Source: Arthrobacter sp. MYb229
GTDB lineage: Bacteria; Actinomycetota; Actinomycetes; Actinomycetales; Micrococcaceae
Reading direction: 5' to 3'
Length of the DNA: 64,000 nucleotides
Assembly (NCBI RefSeq): GCF_002975405.1
Contig: NZ_PCPS01000001.1
Location: 62,001-126,000, forward strand
Each line of letters opens with the position of its first letter. Within the stretch, counting starts at the first letter, position 1. Shown here piece after piece: positions 1 through 9,875 of the stretch. Position numbers and translations under genes: made by a program. The notes beneath the pieces were generated by a model. That model had not been told where the DNA came from. It ran no database searches and saw only the letters and a program-made list of their open reading frames with translations.

Positions 1-291
1 GGTAAACAGCGCGACCATTGCGGCCCCAGCCGGGTTGGTGAGCAGCATCGGCTGAGCGTTCTTGTTCTCCTCGGTCACCTCCTCGCGTGAGAGGAAGTAA
101 ACCTCGGCGGTCATGAAAGCGCTGATCACGGATCCGGAAAGTTCGGGTTTGTTAAGTCCGGCCTGCAACATCATCTCGAAGTGCGTTTTGGGACGTTCAC
201 GTTCCTTGTCCATTGGCGTTTCGACGGCCATATTCGGCTGGTCGTCGGGATTGCGTCCGTCCCGCGGGGCGTTGCTGTTATCGGAGCTCAT
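1..291 (-). CDS. SseB-like protein, 3' end cut by window edge
   Basis: The first 97 residues of a gene read leftward out of the window. The start ATG is the complement of 289-291. The first ~35 residues are polar and look disordered (MSSDNSNAPRDGR...). Then comes FEMMLQAGLNKPELSGSVI, followed by VYFLSREEV and PMLLTNPAGAAMVALFT, which resembles the N-terminal part of the SseB family (a small alpha/beta domain of uncertain function). It is divergent from the fumarase gene, with about 110 bases between the starts. The family assignment rests on a partial sequence and is tentative. Confidence 0.5.
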   Translation of the reverse strand, partial: MSSDNSNAPRDGRNPDDQPNMAVETPMDKERERPKTHFEMMLQAGLNKPELSGSVISAFMTAEVYFLSREEVTEENKNAQPMLLTNPAGAAMVALFT

Positions 292-402
292 GTACTCAAG
301 CATGTCGCGCCAAACCCGCAGGTGCAAACGCCGAATGAGGAAAATCGGCGCAAAGGCCTAAAATAGTTGAAGAGCAATCATCATCATTTCCAAGGACTGA
401 GC

Positions 403-2109
403 ATGCCTGAATTTCGCTATGAAGATCTTCTGCCAATTGGCGAGGATCAGACCCCATACCGCAAGATTTCCTCCGAGGGCGTCAAAGTTGTCGCCGGACC
501 GGATGGCAAGAACTTCCTGCAGGTAGCCCCCGAGGCACTGGAACAGCTGGCCGAAACCGCACTGCACGATATCTCGCACTACCTGCGTCCGGCCCACCTG
601 CAGCAGCTGCGCAACATCCTCGACGATGACGATGCCAGCCCGAACGACAAGTTCGTGGCACTGGATCTGCTGAAGAACGCAAATATCGCCGCCGGCGGCA
701 TCCTGCCCATGTGCCAGGACACCGGAACGGCAATCGTCATGGGTAAGCGCGGCCAGCGTGTGCTGACCGAAGAGCAGGACGAGATTTCGCTATCGCGCGG
801 CATCTACAACGCGTACACCCGGCTGAACCTGCGCTACTCGCAGCTCGCCCCGATCACCACCTGGGAAGAGAAGGCCACCGGCAACAACCTGCCCGCGCAG
901 ATTGACCTGTACGCAGACACCAAGGCCGGCCACGACACCGACTACAAGTTCCTGTTCATGGCCAAGGGCGGCGGCTCCGCCAACAAGTCCTTCCTGTACC
1001 AGGAGACCAAGGCGATCCTCAACGAGAATGCGATGCTGCGGTTCTTGGATGAGAAGTTGCGTTCCCTGGGAACGGCCGCTTGCCCGCCGTACCACCTGTC
1101 CATCGTCATCGGTGGAACCAGCGCCGAGATGGCCTTGAAGACCGCCAAATACGGGTCGGCCAAATACCTTGATTCGCTGCCCACCGAGGGTGCCATGACC
1201 GGACGCGGATTCCGCGATACGGAGCTTGAAGACAAGGTGCTGGAGCTGACCCGCCACTTCGGCATCGGCGCCCAGTTCGGCGGCAAGTACTTCTGCCACG
1301 ACGTGCGAGTGGTGCGCCTGCCACGCCACGGTGCCTCGCTGCCGGTAGCTATCGCGGTATCCTGCTCCGCCGACCGCCAGATGATGGCGAAGGTCACCGC
1401 CGACGGACTGTTCGTCGAGCAGCTGGAAACCGATCCGGCGCGCTTCATGCCAGATGAGAACCACCCGGCGATCGCCGCGCACGACGACGAAACCACTGGG
1501 GTCTCCGGCACCGGCGGATCCTCCGTGGTCAAAATCGACCTGAACAAGCCCATGGATGAGATCCTGGCCGAACTGTCCAAATACCCGGTCAAGACCCGAC
1601 TGTCGCTGAACGGTCCGCTGGTCGTGGCTCGCGATATCGCGCACGCCAAGATCAAGGAACGGCTGGACGCCGGCGAAGAGATGCCGCAGTACCTGAAGGA
1701 CCACCCGGTCTACTACGCGGGTCCGGCGAAGACTCCCGAGGGCATGCCCTCGGGTTCCTTCGGCCCAACGACCGCCGGTCGCATGGACTCCTACGTGGAT
1801 CAGTTCCAGGCAGCCGGCGGCTCGATGGTCATGCTGGCCAAGGGCAACCGCTCCGGCCAGGTCACCGAGGCCTGCAACACCCACGGCGGGTTCTACCTCG
1901 GTTCAATCGGCGGCCCGGCCGCCCGCTTGGCGCAGGACTGCATCAAGAAGGTCGAGGTCGTCGAATATGAGGAGCTCGGCATGGAAGCTATCTGGAAGAT
2001 CGACGTCGAAGATTTCCCGGCGTTCATCGTTGTCGATGACAAGGGCAATGACTTCTTTGAAGCGACCATGAAGCCGACCTTCACTGGCATTCCGGTTCGC
2101 GCCAAGTAG
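403..2109 (+). CDS. fum: Class I (iron-sulfur) fumarate hydratase
   Basis: 568 residues. It interconverts fumarate and L-malate in the TCA cycle with a [4Fe-4S] cluster. Family hallmarks seen: [17 protein letters not shown] near residue 106, [10 protein letters not shown] near 192, the [17 protein letters not shown] segment near 230, and a C-terminal half with [18 protein letters not shown] and [15 protein letters not shown] typical of the beta-domain of single-chain class I fumarases. I chose ATG 403 over the in-frame TTG at 367 because AAGGA (392-396) lies six bases upstream and 367 has no ribosome-binding site. A TAAAAT -10-like hexamer at 359-364 could give a short leader. It ends in a strong bidirectional hairpin shared with the next gene. 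Confidence 0.93.
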   Translation: MPEFRYEDLLPIGEDQTPYRKISSEGVKVVAGPDGKNFLQVAPEALEQLAETALHDISHYLRPAHLQQLRNILDDDDASPNDKFVALDLLKNANIAAGGILPMCQDTGTAIVMGKRGQRVLTEEQDEISLSRGIYNAYTRLNLRYSQLAPITTWEEKATGNNLPAQIDLYADTKAGHDTDYKFLFMAKGGGSANKSFLYQETKAILNENAMLRFLDEKLRSLGTAACPPYHLSIVIGGTSAEMALKTAKYGSAKYLDSLPTEGAMTGRGFRDTELEDKVLELTRHFGIGAQFGGKYFCHDVRVVRLPRHGASLPVAIAVSCSADRQMMAKVTADGLFVEQLETDPARFMPDENHPAIAAHDDETTGVSGTGGSSVVKIDLNKPMDEILAELSKYPVKTRLSLNGPLVVARDIAHAKIKERLDAGEEMPQYLKDHPVYYAGPAKTPEGMPSGSFGPTTAGRMDSYVDQFQAAGGSMVMLAKGNRSGQVTEACNTHGGFYLGSIGGPAARLAQDCIKKVEVVEYEELGMEAIWKIDVEDFPAFIVVDDKGNDFFEATMKPTFTGIPVRAK

Positions 2110-2125
2110 TACGCGAACGTGGCTT

Positions 2126-2167
2126 AAATGCTTGGGGGCTCACCGAATGGTGAGCCCCCAAGCATTT
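2126..2167. terminator. Bidirectional hairpin between fum and the M15 peptidase gene
   Basis: Inverted repeat AAATGCTTGGGGGCTCACC, loop GAAT, then the exact complement ending in AAGCATTT. It lies between convergent stop codons at 2109 and 2185 and reads as a terminator on both strands. Confidence 0.85.
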
Positions 2168-2184
2168 AACATATGGATATTGAA

Positions 2185-3048
2185 CTACTTTTCGGTGAAA
2201 CCGAAACCCCAGTCGCGATACGGGGGAAGGAAACGAAGCACCAGCAGGTCGTCGTCCTTGACCGGACCTGATTCGTCCTTCTTCTTGGAAGCCGGCGGAG
2301 CGGAATCTTCTTCGACGGTTGCCGCGTTTTCCACGGTTTTCTCGCCAGCCTCTTCGCTTGCCGCTGCTTTCGCGTCGTGCAGGAATTCGTGATACTCCTC
2401 GAAGGTTTCGGCCTTCGATTCCTTCATGGCCGCGGCGTGCTCCTTGCCGATATAACGCACATGCCATGGCTCGTACTTATAGCCGGTGATCTCTTCCATG
2501 CCTTCCGGATAGCGAATGATCAATCCGTAGTCCACCGCATGCTCGGCAACCCACATGCCGGCGTTCGTTAGGCCGAAAGATTCTTTGAGATCGGTGCTGC
2601 CGCCGATGCTTCCAACATCTGCGGCCAAGCCAAGCTGGTGCTCGCTGGTTCCTGGGCGTGCAGAAATGCGTTCGGCATAGGCCGTACCGTATTTGGCCTG
2701 GTACTGGTTGAAGAGCACCGCTTGGCGTCCATAGGATCGGTAGGCGCTCAAAAGCTTGATGGGGTGACCGGACTTGCGTGCCCCGGCAATCAAAGCCTCA
2801 ACGGCCTCGGCCGCTTCGGGGCGCAGCTTATGGGAAGTTCCCGCGACATCCACCAGCTTCTTTGGCGTGTAATCGGCAGGGGAGAGCTGGGTGTCGGGAT
2901 TGATCAACGCGAGGAAGCTTGCGGCATCGGTAAATTCTCCAGCCTCGACTACTGGCAGCGCTTCGGGAGCCGCATGAGCTGCCACGCTGCCAGAGAGCAC
3001 AACAACGCCCGCCAAAACGGCACTAGTGACTGCTGAAGCCAAGCGCAT
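2185..3048 (-). CDS. Secreted M15 D-alanyl-D-alanine carboxypeptidase (VanY-like)
   Basis: 287 residues. A Sec signal peptide covers residues 1-27 (MRLASAVTSAVLAGVVVLSG, cleavage after AHA). The peptidase domain carries the M15B zinc and catalytic residues: SEHQLGLAAD with H137 and D144, and EPWHVRYIG with E193 and H196. YRSYGRQAVLFNQYQ near 103-117 is also typical. The enzyme should trim terminal D-alanine from peptidoglycan stems or precursors outside the membrane. Residues after ~225 are an unusual charged, low-complexity Glu/Lys/Asp tail ending in a short aromatic segment; no sorting signal is seen. AGAAGG lies seven bases before the ATG. Confidence 0.85.
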   Translation of the reverse strand: MRLASAVTSAVLAGVVVLSGSVAAHAAPEALPVVEAGEFTDAASFLALINPDTQLSPADYTPKKLVDVAGTSHKLRPEAAEAVEALIAGARKSGHPIKLLSAYRSYGRQAVLFNQYQAKYGTAYAERISARPGTSEHQLGLAADVGSIGGSTDLKESFGLTNAGMWVAEHAVDYGLIIRYPEGMEEITGYKYEPWHVRYIGKEHAAAMKESKAETFEEYHEFLHDAKAAASEEAGEKTVENAATVEEDSAPPASKKKDESGPVKDDDLLVLRFLPPYRDWGFGFTEK

Positions 3049-3290
3049 GAAACGTACCTTCTGTTGTGGATCGGCGAATGGGACACAAGTCCCTAGACCA
3101 CGATAGCCTCAAATCCTCTATAAACTATGGGAATTTGAGCAGAACCACATGTTTCGATGTCACCGGGTTCACCCGGTGCACAGCACAGTGTCCGCGAGAA
3201 TGACCGGTAGCATCAAGGAGACGAATCAAGAGTCTTGCTTCGCGCATAAGATCCGCACCTAGCCCCAATCATGCAAGGAACTCGATCTAG

Positions 3291-3785
3291 TTGAATAAGA
3301 ACGAACTCAAGGCCGATGGGTTCACCGGTTTTCGGCCCTTTAAGGCGCTGGAGACGAACCGTGTGCCACAGCGTCAGGGCATCTTTGCGGTCTTGCGCCC
3401 CGCGGATTTCGAACCGCGTTTCCTGGCGCGCAGCGGCGCCGGAATATTCAAGAAGAAAAACCCTTCGCTGCCGATTGAAGACTTGAAAGCCCGCTGGGTC
3501 CAGGAGGCGGACATCTTGTATATCGGAAAGGCCAGCCCGGGCAGCCAAGGAAATCGCGGCCTCCGCATACAACTGAAAGAGATCATCGATTTTGGGGCGG
3601 GCAAACCCCCGGGGCACTGGGACAGCCGTTTGCTCTGGCAACTTGCGGGCTCCGGGAAGCTCATCATTGCCTGGAAGGAACTACCAGCCGAAGACCTGAA
3701 CCAGGCTCTGGCCAACTATCAAGCGAAGTTCCTTGCGCACTATGGCCAGCTACCCTACGCGAATATCGTTCAAACGCGCGCCTAG
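3291..3785 (+). CDS. Small GIY-YIG-like protein
   Basis: 164 residues from a TTG start; AAGGA at 3275-3279 is 11 bases upstream, so the start is acceptable but not strong. QGIFAVLR (28-35) followed about 40 residues later by DILYIGKA and then GLRIQLKE resembles the GIF...YIG...R layout of the GIY-YIG nuclease fold. No second domain is visible. The protein is free-standing, with dcd about 100 bases downstream on the same strand. Whether it is an active nuclease cannot be told from this; the fold assignment is inferred from motif spacing only. Confidence 0.6.
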   Translation: MNKNELKADGFTGFRPFKALETNRVPQRQGIFAVLRPADFEPRFLARSGAGIFKKKNPSLPIEDLKARWVQEADILYIGKASPGSQGNRGLRIQLKEIIDFGAGKPPGHWDSRLLWQLAGSGKLIIAWKELPAEDLNQALANYQAKFLAHYGQLPYANIVQTRA

Positions 3786-3886
3786 GGTGAGCGATTCAGC
3801 AGATTCGGGAATAGTTTGCCCTAAAAACGCTACTTTTTGGGTTTCCTACTGCGACTTACAGGGATGAACAGGATAAATTTAGTTAC

Positions 3887-4468
3887 GTGTTGTATTCAGA
3901 TCGTGATATTCGTCGAGAAATTGTATCCGGTGAAATTGGCTTAGAGCCGTTTGACCCTGAGATGGTGCAGCCCGCATCGGTTGATGTGCGCTTGGACAGA
4001 TTCTTTAGGCTCTTTGATAATCACAAGTACGCTCATATCGATCCGGAACAGGATCAGAATGAGCTGACCCGGCTTGTTGAGGTCGCCCCGGACGAACCCT
4101 TCATCTTGCACCCGGGAGAATTCGTGCTGGGATCCACCTTTGAGGCGGTGACTCTTGGCCATGGAGTTGCTGCGCGGCTCGAAGGCAAGAGCTCCTTGGG
4201 CCGCCTGGGTCTGCTGACGCACTCAACCGCGGGATTTATCGATCCGGGTTTCTCCGGTCACGTAACCCTGGAGCTGTCGAATATGGCAACACTGCCGATC
4301 AAGCTTTGGCCGGGATCGAAGATCGGGCAGCTGTGCTTCTTCAAGCTGACTTCGGATACCGAACACCCCTACGGCTCGGGTCCATACGGGAATCGCTACC
4401 AGGGGCAGCGCGGGCCGACCGCTTCACGTAGCCACCTGAATTTCCACCGCACCACTATCGAAGAATAG
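3887..4468 (+). CDS. dcd: dCTP deaminase, probably bifunctional (dUMP-forming)
   Basis: 193 residues. It supplies dUMP for thymidylate synthesis. The active-site segment [20 protein letters not shown] near residues 103-122, followed by HVTLELSN, matches the bifunctional dCTP deaminase/dUTPase of mycobacteria (TAG instead of the E. coli-type TAH), so it probably goes from dCTP to dUMP directly. I chose GTG 3887 (GTG-TTG-TAT-TCA) because families begin MLLSDRDI. No convincing Shine-Dalgarno is present; TAAATT at 3874-3879 lies seven bases before the start, so the mRNA may be leaderless. Confidence 0.93.
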   Translation: MLYSDRDIRREIVSGEIGLEPFDPEMVQPASVDVRLDRFFRLFDNHKYAHIDPEQDQNELTRLVEVAPDEPFILHPGEFVLGSTFEAVTLGHGVAARLEGKSSLGRLGLLTHSTAGFIDPGFSGHVTLELSNMATLPIKLWPGSKIGQLCFFKLTSDTEHPYGSGPYGNRYQGQRGPTASRSHLNFHRTTIEE

Positions 4469-4522
4469 GTCCCGAGTTCCCCGCGCGCTGTTCTAGGGCA
4501 GGCTGCCCGGATAGGCCTTCGA

Positions 4523-4560
4523 GGTGTGGTTGCTCCTTAGCGCTAAGGAGCAACCACACC
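4523..4560. terminator. Perfect 38-base inverted repeat between dcd and the VIT gene
   Basis: GGTGTGGTTGCTCCTTAGC is followed directly by its exact complement. It sits between convergent stops at 4468 and 4569 and should act on both strands. Confidence 0.8.
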
Positions 4561-4568
4561 ATCGCCAT

Positions 4569-5294
4569 TTAAAGCATCAGGGCGCTTCCGCCGAGCCAAG
4601 AGCCGATGGCGAAGGTGACGACCAATGCCGTGGCCCCACCGATCAGCACGCGCAGCGTTGGGCGTAGCACCGGTGCGCCACCGAGCTTGGCACCTAAGAT
4701 GCCGGTGACCGCCAGCGCGAGCAACACCGCGGCAAAGGTCACCGGAATCTTCAGTGGCCCAGGCAGCAGGACGGCGGTGGCAAAAGGCAGGACCGCACCG
4801 CTGAGGAAAGCAATAGCCGAGGCGATGGCCGCGTGCCACGGACTGAGCACCTCATCCGGATCAAGATTCAATTCGGCATCCAAATGGGCTCTGAGCACAT
4901 CGTGCTCGGTCAGCTCAACGGCAACCTGTGCCGCGGTGCGGGCGCTCAGCCCCTTGTCCCGGTAGAGCTGGGTCAGCTCTTCGAGCTCGGCTTGGGGCGT
5001 GTCGCGCAGTTCGGCCTGCTCCTTCTCGATCAGCGCCCGCTGAGAATCTGCGGCGCTGGCGACCGACACATATTCACCGAGAGCCATGGAGATGGCTCCA
5101 CCAATCACGGCTGCGGCGCCGGCGGTGAGGATCGGAGCGTTGGCGGTCGTGGCACCGGCAACACCGACGACCACGGCGGCAACCGAAACGATTCCATCAT
5201 TTGCCCCGAGGACTCCCGCGCGTAACCAATTGAGCCGTTCGGCCACCCCCGAATCATGCGGCTCGACACCGTGCTCGGTATTTTCTGCGTTCAT
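4569..5294 (-). CDS. VIT1/CCC1-family iron/manganese transporter
   Basis: 241 residues. Family start segment AERLNWLRAGVLGANDGIVS (residues 18-37), then about five hydrophobic segments: two at the N terminus, three after residue ~160. Between them lies a charged cytosolic stretch (EKEQAELRDTPQAELEELTQ) that in this family holds the metal-binding domain. GAAAAVIGGAISMALGEYVS carries the typical SMALGEY motif. It probably moves Fe2+ or Mn2+ across the cytoplasmic membrane; direction is not readable from the sequence. It stands alone between two gene pairs. Confidence 0.88.
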   Translation of the reverse strand: MNAENTEHGVEPHDSGVAERLNWLRAGVLGANDGIVSVAAVVVGVAGATTANAPILTAGAAAVIGGAISMALGEYVSVASAADSQRALIEKEQAELRDTPQAELEELTQLYRDKGLSARTAAQVAVELTEHDVLRAHLDAELNLDPDEVLSPWHAAIASAIAFLSGAVLPFATAVLLPGPLKIPVTFAAVLLALAVTGILGAKLGGAPVLRPTLRVLIGGATALVVTFAIGSWLGGSALML

Positions 5295-5360
5295 GAGCGA
5301 CAGTCAATCACTAGTGCACCGGGCTTAGCCAGCAGGAGAAGATTTACGGCATTCGCGTTT

Positions 5361-6689
5361 CTAGCTGCCCGGTGTTTTGTGAGGCGAGCGGATCGGCAGC
5401 AGCAACAACAGGCCTAGCAGAAGCACCACTAAAATTCCCAGGATTCCATAACGTTGTGCCTGACCGCTCTCCACCAAGGGGGTGGCAAGGGCAATGGACA
5501 GTCCAAAGAGCGTCGGAGCGAGGAAGGAGACCGCACGTCCGGTGGTCGCGTAGAGACCGAAAAGTTCGCCCTCTCGCCCTTCGGGGATCATCCGGGACAG
5601 GTAGGAGCGCGAGGCCGACTGGGCCGGTCCCACGAATAGGGTGAGCAGCAGTCCGAAGATCCAGAATCCTGAGGCACCGGGGGAGAAGAACACCCCGGCC
5701 CCGGCAATCAGCAAGCCAATGAGCGAACCGGTGATTACCGCCTTCGGTCCAATCACGTCATCGAGGCGACCGCCTATTACCGCGCCGAGCGCGGCGACCA
5801 TATTGCCCACAATTGCGAAGATGATGACCTCGGTGAGCGTAAAACCGAAGGTTCCGGCGGCAATCACGCCGCCGAAGGTAAAGATCGCGCTGAGCCCATC
5901 GCGGAAAACGGCCGAGGAGCCTAGGAAGAAGAGCAGATTGCGGTCTTCATGCCACAGACCCACGATGCGGCCCCACAACACCTTGTAGGACTGCGACAAC
6001 GGAATCTTCGTCGACACCGTCGAGGTGCTTTCGGGAATGACGAAGAATAGCGGCAGCGCAAAGATCAGGCACCACAGTGCGCTGAACACCGCGACCCACC
6101 GCAAGTTCAGCGAGTCGGCCGTGTTCGCTCCGGGCCAGTCGACGATTGGCTGGACGAATCCGAAGAGCACCAGGGCCAGCGCCAGAATTCCGCCGACATA
6201 CCCCATGCCCCAGCCGAAACCGGAGACCTTGCCAACGGTGGCGCGCGTGGAAATCTGGTTCAGGACCGCGTTGTAGTTCACCCCGGCGAATTCAGAGAAC
6301 AGCGACAAGGCCGCAATGATCCCGACACCAAAGAGCAGGTAGTTCGGATCGGGGTAAACGAAGAAGCCGGCGGCGCAGACCAGCACAAGCAGCAAGGTAT
6401 TAACGATGATCCAGAGTTTGCGCCGCCCGGCGGCGTCCGCCCGGAGCCCGGTCACCGGAACAAGCAAGGCGATCAACAAGCCTGCGATGGATAGGGCTTG
6501 CGAGAGGACCAGCGATGAATGGTCGGTATCACCGAAAAGTTCACTGGTCAGATACACGGTGAACACGAAGGTGATCATCACTGCGTTGATCGCCGCCTGG
6601 CCCCAATCCCAACTTGCCCAAGCCCAGGTGTACTTATTGAGCCACTTGCCACCGTGTTGGTCTACCACCGGTTCAATATTCGATCCCAT
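5361..6689 (-). CDS. MFS transporter, Atg22/UMF1 type
   Basis: 442 residues with about 12 hydrophobic segments. The opening NKYTWAWASWDWGQAAINAV is characteristic of the UMF1/Atg22 branch of the major facilitator superfamily (compare YDWANSAF). Other members export amino acids from vacuoles or have unknown bacterial substrates, so the substrate here is unknown. I start at ATG 6689 rather than at the longer open frame to 6899: the upstream ~70 residues are not hydrophobic or family-like. It diverges from the Mrp operon with 210 bases between the starts. Confidence 0.8.
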   Translation of the reverse strand: MGSNIEPVVDQHGGKWLNKYTWAWASWDWGQAAINAVMITFVFTVYLTSELFGDTDHSSLVLSQALSIAGLLIALLVPVTGLRADAAGRRKLWIIVNTLLLVLVCAAGFFVYPDPNYLLFGVGIIAALSLFSEFAGVNYNAVLNQISTRATVGKVSGFGWGMGYVGGILALALVLFGFVQPIVDWPGANTADSLNLRWVAVFSALWCLIFALPLFFVIPESTSTVSTKIPLSQSYKVLWGRIVGLWHEDRNLLFFLGSSAVFRDGLSAIFTFGGVIAAGTFGFTLTEVIIFAIVGNMVAALGAVIGGRLDDVIGPKAVITGSLIGLLIAGAGVFFSPGASGFWIFGLLLTLFVGPAQSASRSYLSRMIPEGREGELFGLYATTGRAVSFLAPTLFGLSIALATPLVESGQAQRYGILGILVVLLLGLLLLLPIRSPHKTPGS

Positions 6690-6899
6690 GTGGGCATCGT
6701 ACAGGTTTGCGGTGATCAGAAAATGAATTAGCACATGCATATGCCAGTGTCGGAATTCATCATGTTGTTCTCCGGTGGCGCAATTGCTCCCCGAAGCGCT
6801 CAACAGTGCATAAAATCCCCTCTGGACTGATAAAATTGCGTAGCGGACATTTTCTGTTCGTCGGACTCTGGCCCCTTGTTCAGTCGACAGAGGAGACAT

Positions 6900-9875
6900 G
6901 TGTTAATAATTCTCATTGCACTCTTTGCAACGGCGGCGTTGTCCCCAATGCTGTTCCGGGCGCTCAAAAGAAACGCCTTCTATGTAGTGGCAATTGTTCC
7001 TGCAGTGGGTTTTATTTGGCTCATCACACGCATGCCGGCCGTCCTGGCAGCAGACCCGACCTTGTCATCCGGGGCCCCGAACGCGCCACCTTCTTTGAGC
7101 ATCGACTGGATCCCGGGCCTGAATATCGGGCTGAACTTCCGCATGGATGCGCTAGCCGCAAGCCTGCTGCTGTTGATCCTCGGCGTTGGCGCACTCGTGC
7201 TGATCTACTGCGGACGCTATTTCAAGAACGATGACCCGCAAATCGGTGGCTTCGCCGCCAAGATGGTCGCCTTCGCCGGCGCCATGACCGGCCTGGTGAC
7301 CGCCGACGACGTCATCATCATGTTCATCTTCTGGGAAATCACCTCGGTGCTTTCCTACCTGCTCATCGGCTTCAGCCAGCACCTGATCACCGCGCGACGC
7401 TCGGCAATGAACGCGCTGATCGTAACCACCTTCGGTGGATTGGCCATGCTCGCCGGGCTGCTGATGATTGGCGCTCAAACCGGCAGCTACCGGCTCTCCG
7501 AGTGGATCGCGCAGTCCGAACAGCTGGTCTCCACCGGAATGTTCGTTGACATGGCCATCGCCTTGATCCTGCTCGGAGCCATCTCCAAATCCGCGCTGGT
7601 TCCCTTCCACTTCTGGCTGCCTGGAGCAATGGCCGCACCGACCCCGGTTTCCGCCTATCTTCACGCCGCGGCCATGGTCAAGGCCGGGGTATACCTCATC
7701 GCCCGACTGGCCCCGGGCTTTTCCGAAACTGCTTTTTGGGTGCCGCTCACCGTAGGCATTGGCGTGCTGACCATGCTGATCGGCGGTTACCGCGCGCTGA
7801 AACAGTATGACCTGAAACTGATCCTTGCCTTCGGCACCGTCTCGCAGCTTGGCTTCATCATTGCGATCTTCGGCTTCGGCACCGCCGAAGCCGCCTTCGC
7901 CGCGCTGGCATTGACGCTGGCACATGGCTTGTTCAAGGCCACCTTGTTCCTCACCGTGGGCATCATCGACCACAACACCGGTACCCGTGATATCCGCAAG
8001 CTCTCCGGACTGCGTCGCAGCATGCCGATCCTGGCGCTGATCGCCGCTATCGCCGTCGCGTCGATGGCGGGGATCCCGCCATTGTTCGGATTCGTCGCCA
8101 AGGAGGCGGTCTACGAGGCCGCCTTGCACCTGGACACCGGCTGGGGGACGTTCGCGCTGATCGGGCTGGTTCTGGGCGCCGCGCTGACCATGGCCTATTC
8201 CTTGCGCTTCCTCATCGGGGCCTTCGGCGTGAAACCGAAGATCGCCGGCGAGACCACGTATAAGCGTCCCTCGCTGATCTTCCTGAGCCCCCTGCTGGTG
8301 TTGACCTTGTGCACCCTGGCGCTGGGCCTCTACCCGAAATTCATCGAACCGCTGATCGCCCACTGGTCGCTCCTGCAGGGCGGACCGGGGCAGATGCATC
8401 TAATGCTTTTCGCCGGGTTCAACCCGGCCTTGGGACTGAGCGCCATCTCGGTGGCCATCGGTATTTTGTTCTTCTGGCTGCGCAAGCGCACCGATACCGG
8501 AGCGCCGTTGCGGCGCAGCGTGATTTCCGCCGAGGAAGTCTACCGCGGGAGCATCAACGTGCTGGACCGTGTCGCCATTTGGACCACCGGTCGTACCCAG
8601 CGTGGTTCGCTGTCCTTCTACCTGGGCGTGATCCTCATGGTCGTGCTCATCTTGCCGCTGTCCATCGCGCTGACCGTCGAAACTCCGTGGCCCACCAACT
8701 GGGTCATTGCCGATCATCCGGCCCAGCTGGTCATCGGCGCGATCATCATCACCGGTTGCGTGATCGCGATCGTGGCGCCGAAGCGTTTCATGGCGGTGCT
8801 GATGGTCTCGGTGACCGGCTACGGGATGGTTGCCATCTTCGCGCTGCAGGGCGCCCCGGATCTGGCGCTCACCCAGCTTTTGGTGGAAACCATCGTGCTG
8901 GTCTCCTTCGTGCTGGCGCTGCGCGCCCTGCCCAAACGCCTCTGGGTTGGCCTGACCGAGATCAATTGGGGCCGCGCGGTGCTCGCCATCGCGCTGGCGA
9001 TCATGGTGGTGTATATCGCTATCGCGATGATGGCCGCACGCACCGAAGCCCCGATCTCGCTGGCCTACCCGGATCTGGCTTACTACGAGGGCTTCGGCGA
9101 GAACATCGTGAACGTGACGCTGGTGGACATCCGCGTCTGGGATACCTTCGGCGAGATCACCGTGCTGGCGGCTGCGGCCACGGGCGTGGCCTCGCTGATC
9201 TTCGCCGGCCGGAGCTTCGGGCAGCGCGTGCGCGCCCATCATGTAGCACCGGGAAGCATCGACCGCGGCTCCGAAGCCATGGGCGACCAGCGGAGCAAGG
9301 AAGTTGGGCTGCGCGTGGCCCGGCGTTTCGCCAGCTCCAGCAACCAGGACTGGCTGATGGCCGGCAACACGCTGGTGGCCGAACGGCGTTCGATCATTTT
9401 CGAGATTGTCACCCGGCTGGTATTCCACACGGTGTTGCTGCTCAGCGTCTATGCGCTGATCGCCGGGCACAACGCTCCCGGCGGGGGATTCGCCGGCGGG
9501 CTGATCGCGGGGCTGGCCTTGACCATCCGCTACCTTGCCGGCGGACGCGTGGAGCTCTCCGAATCGATGCGTGTCGCACCTGGCATGCTGATCGGTGGCG
9601 GCTTGGCCCTGGCCGGAATTGCCGGAGTGATTCCGGTGCTTTTCGGCGACCCGATCTTCACCACCTACGTATGGGAATTCTGGCTGCCGGTCTTTGGCGA
9701 ACATAAGTTCGTCACCTCAACGATTTTCGATATTGGAGTGTATCTGGTGGTCCTTGGCCTCGTACAGGACGTCCTGCGCTCCCTGGGTAGCGAAATCGAT
9801 GAGCTCTCCGAGGGGCGCTCACCGATCGAACAACACGATGTCACCCACGCCACGGCTTCGGGGGTAGGACGATGA
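6900..9875 (+). CDS. mrpA: Mrp Na+/H+ antiporter subunit A with fused MrpB domain
   Basis: 991 residues, first gene of the operon. The N-terminal two thirds is the NuoL-like proton-conducting module. FIFWEITSVLSYLLIGF holds the conserved Glu (about residue 146), and ISKSALVPFHFWLPGAM the conserved Lys. After a middle linker the C-terminal ~150 residues form an MrpB domain (FHTVLLLSVYALIAGHNAPG, then GGLIAGLALTIRYLAGG). So A and B are one chain, as in the PhaAB arrangement of rhizobia. I chose GTG 6900 because AGGAG (6891-6895) precedes it; the ATG at 6898 runs into a stop at once. Confidence 0.93.
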   Translation: MLIILIALFATAALSPMLFRALKRNAFYVVAIVPAVGFIWLITRMPAVLAADPTLSSGAPNAPPSLSIDWIPGLNIGLNFRMDALAASLLLLILGVGALVLIYCGRYFKNDDPQIGGFAAKMVAFAGAMTGLVTADDVIIMFIFWEITSVLSYLLIGFSQHLITARRSAMNALIVTTFGGLAMLAGLLMIGAQTGSYRLSEWIAQSEQLVSTGMFVDMAIALILLGAISKSALVPFHFWLPGAMAAPTPVSAYLHAAAMVKAGVYLIARLAPGFSETAFWVPLTVGIGVLTMLIGGYRALKQYDLKLILAFGTVSQLGFIIAIFGFGTAEAAFAALALTLAHGLFKATLFLTVGIIDHNTGTRDIRKLSGLRRSMPILALIAAIAVASMAGIPPLFGFVAKEAVYEAALHLDTGWGTFALIGLVLGAALTMAYSLRFLIGAFGVKPKIAGETTYKRPSLIFLSPLLVLTLCTLALGLYPKFIEPLIAHWSLLQGGPGQMHLMLFAGFNPALGLSAISVAIGILFFWLRKRTDTGAPLRRSVISAEEVYRGSINVLDRVAIWTTGRTQRGSLSFYLGVILMVVLILPLSIALTVETPWPTNWVIADHPAQLVIGAIIITGCVIAIVAPKRFMAVLMVSVTGYGMVAIFALQGAPDLALTQLLVETIVLVSFVLALRALPKRLWVGLTEINWGRAVLAIALAIMVVYIAIAMMAARTEAPISLAYPDLAYYEGFGENIVNVTLVDIRVWDTFGEITVLAAAATGVASLIFAGRSFGQRVRAHHVAPGSIDRGSEAMGDQRSKEVGLRVARRFASSSNQDWLMAGNTLVAERRSIIFEIVTRLVFHTVLLLSVYALIAGHNAPGGGFAGGLIAGLALTIRYLAGGRVELSESMRVAPGMLIGGGLALAGIAGVIPVLFGDPIFTTYVWEFWLPVFGEHKFVTSTIFDIGVYLVVLGLVQDVLRSLGSEIDELSEGRSPIEQHDVTHATASGVGR

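Noticed and set aside
790-1884. 364-residue frame antisense to fumarase
   Set aside because: Shadow of the third-position GC bias; no ribosome-binding site or recognisable motif.
6690-6899. 70-residue extension of the Atg22-type MFS protein
   Set aside because: It would overlap the mrpA start region and adds polar residues before a clean family N terminus.
7152-8399. 415-residue frame antisense to mrpA, and a 434-residue one at 8400-9704
   Set aside because: Gln/Gly/Asp/His-rich composition typical of reading hydrophobic helices backwards; no family resemblance.
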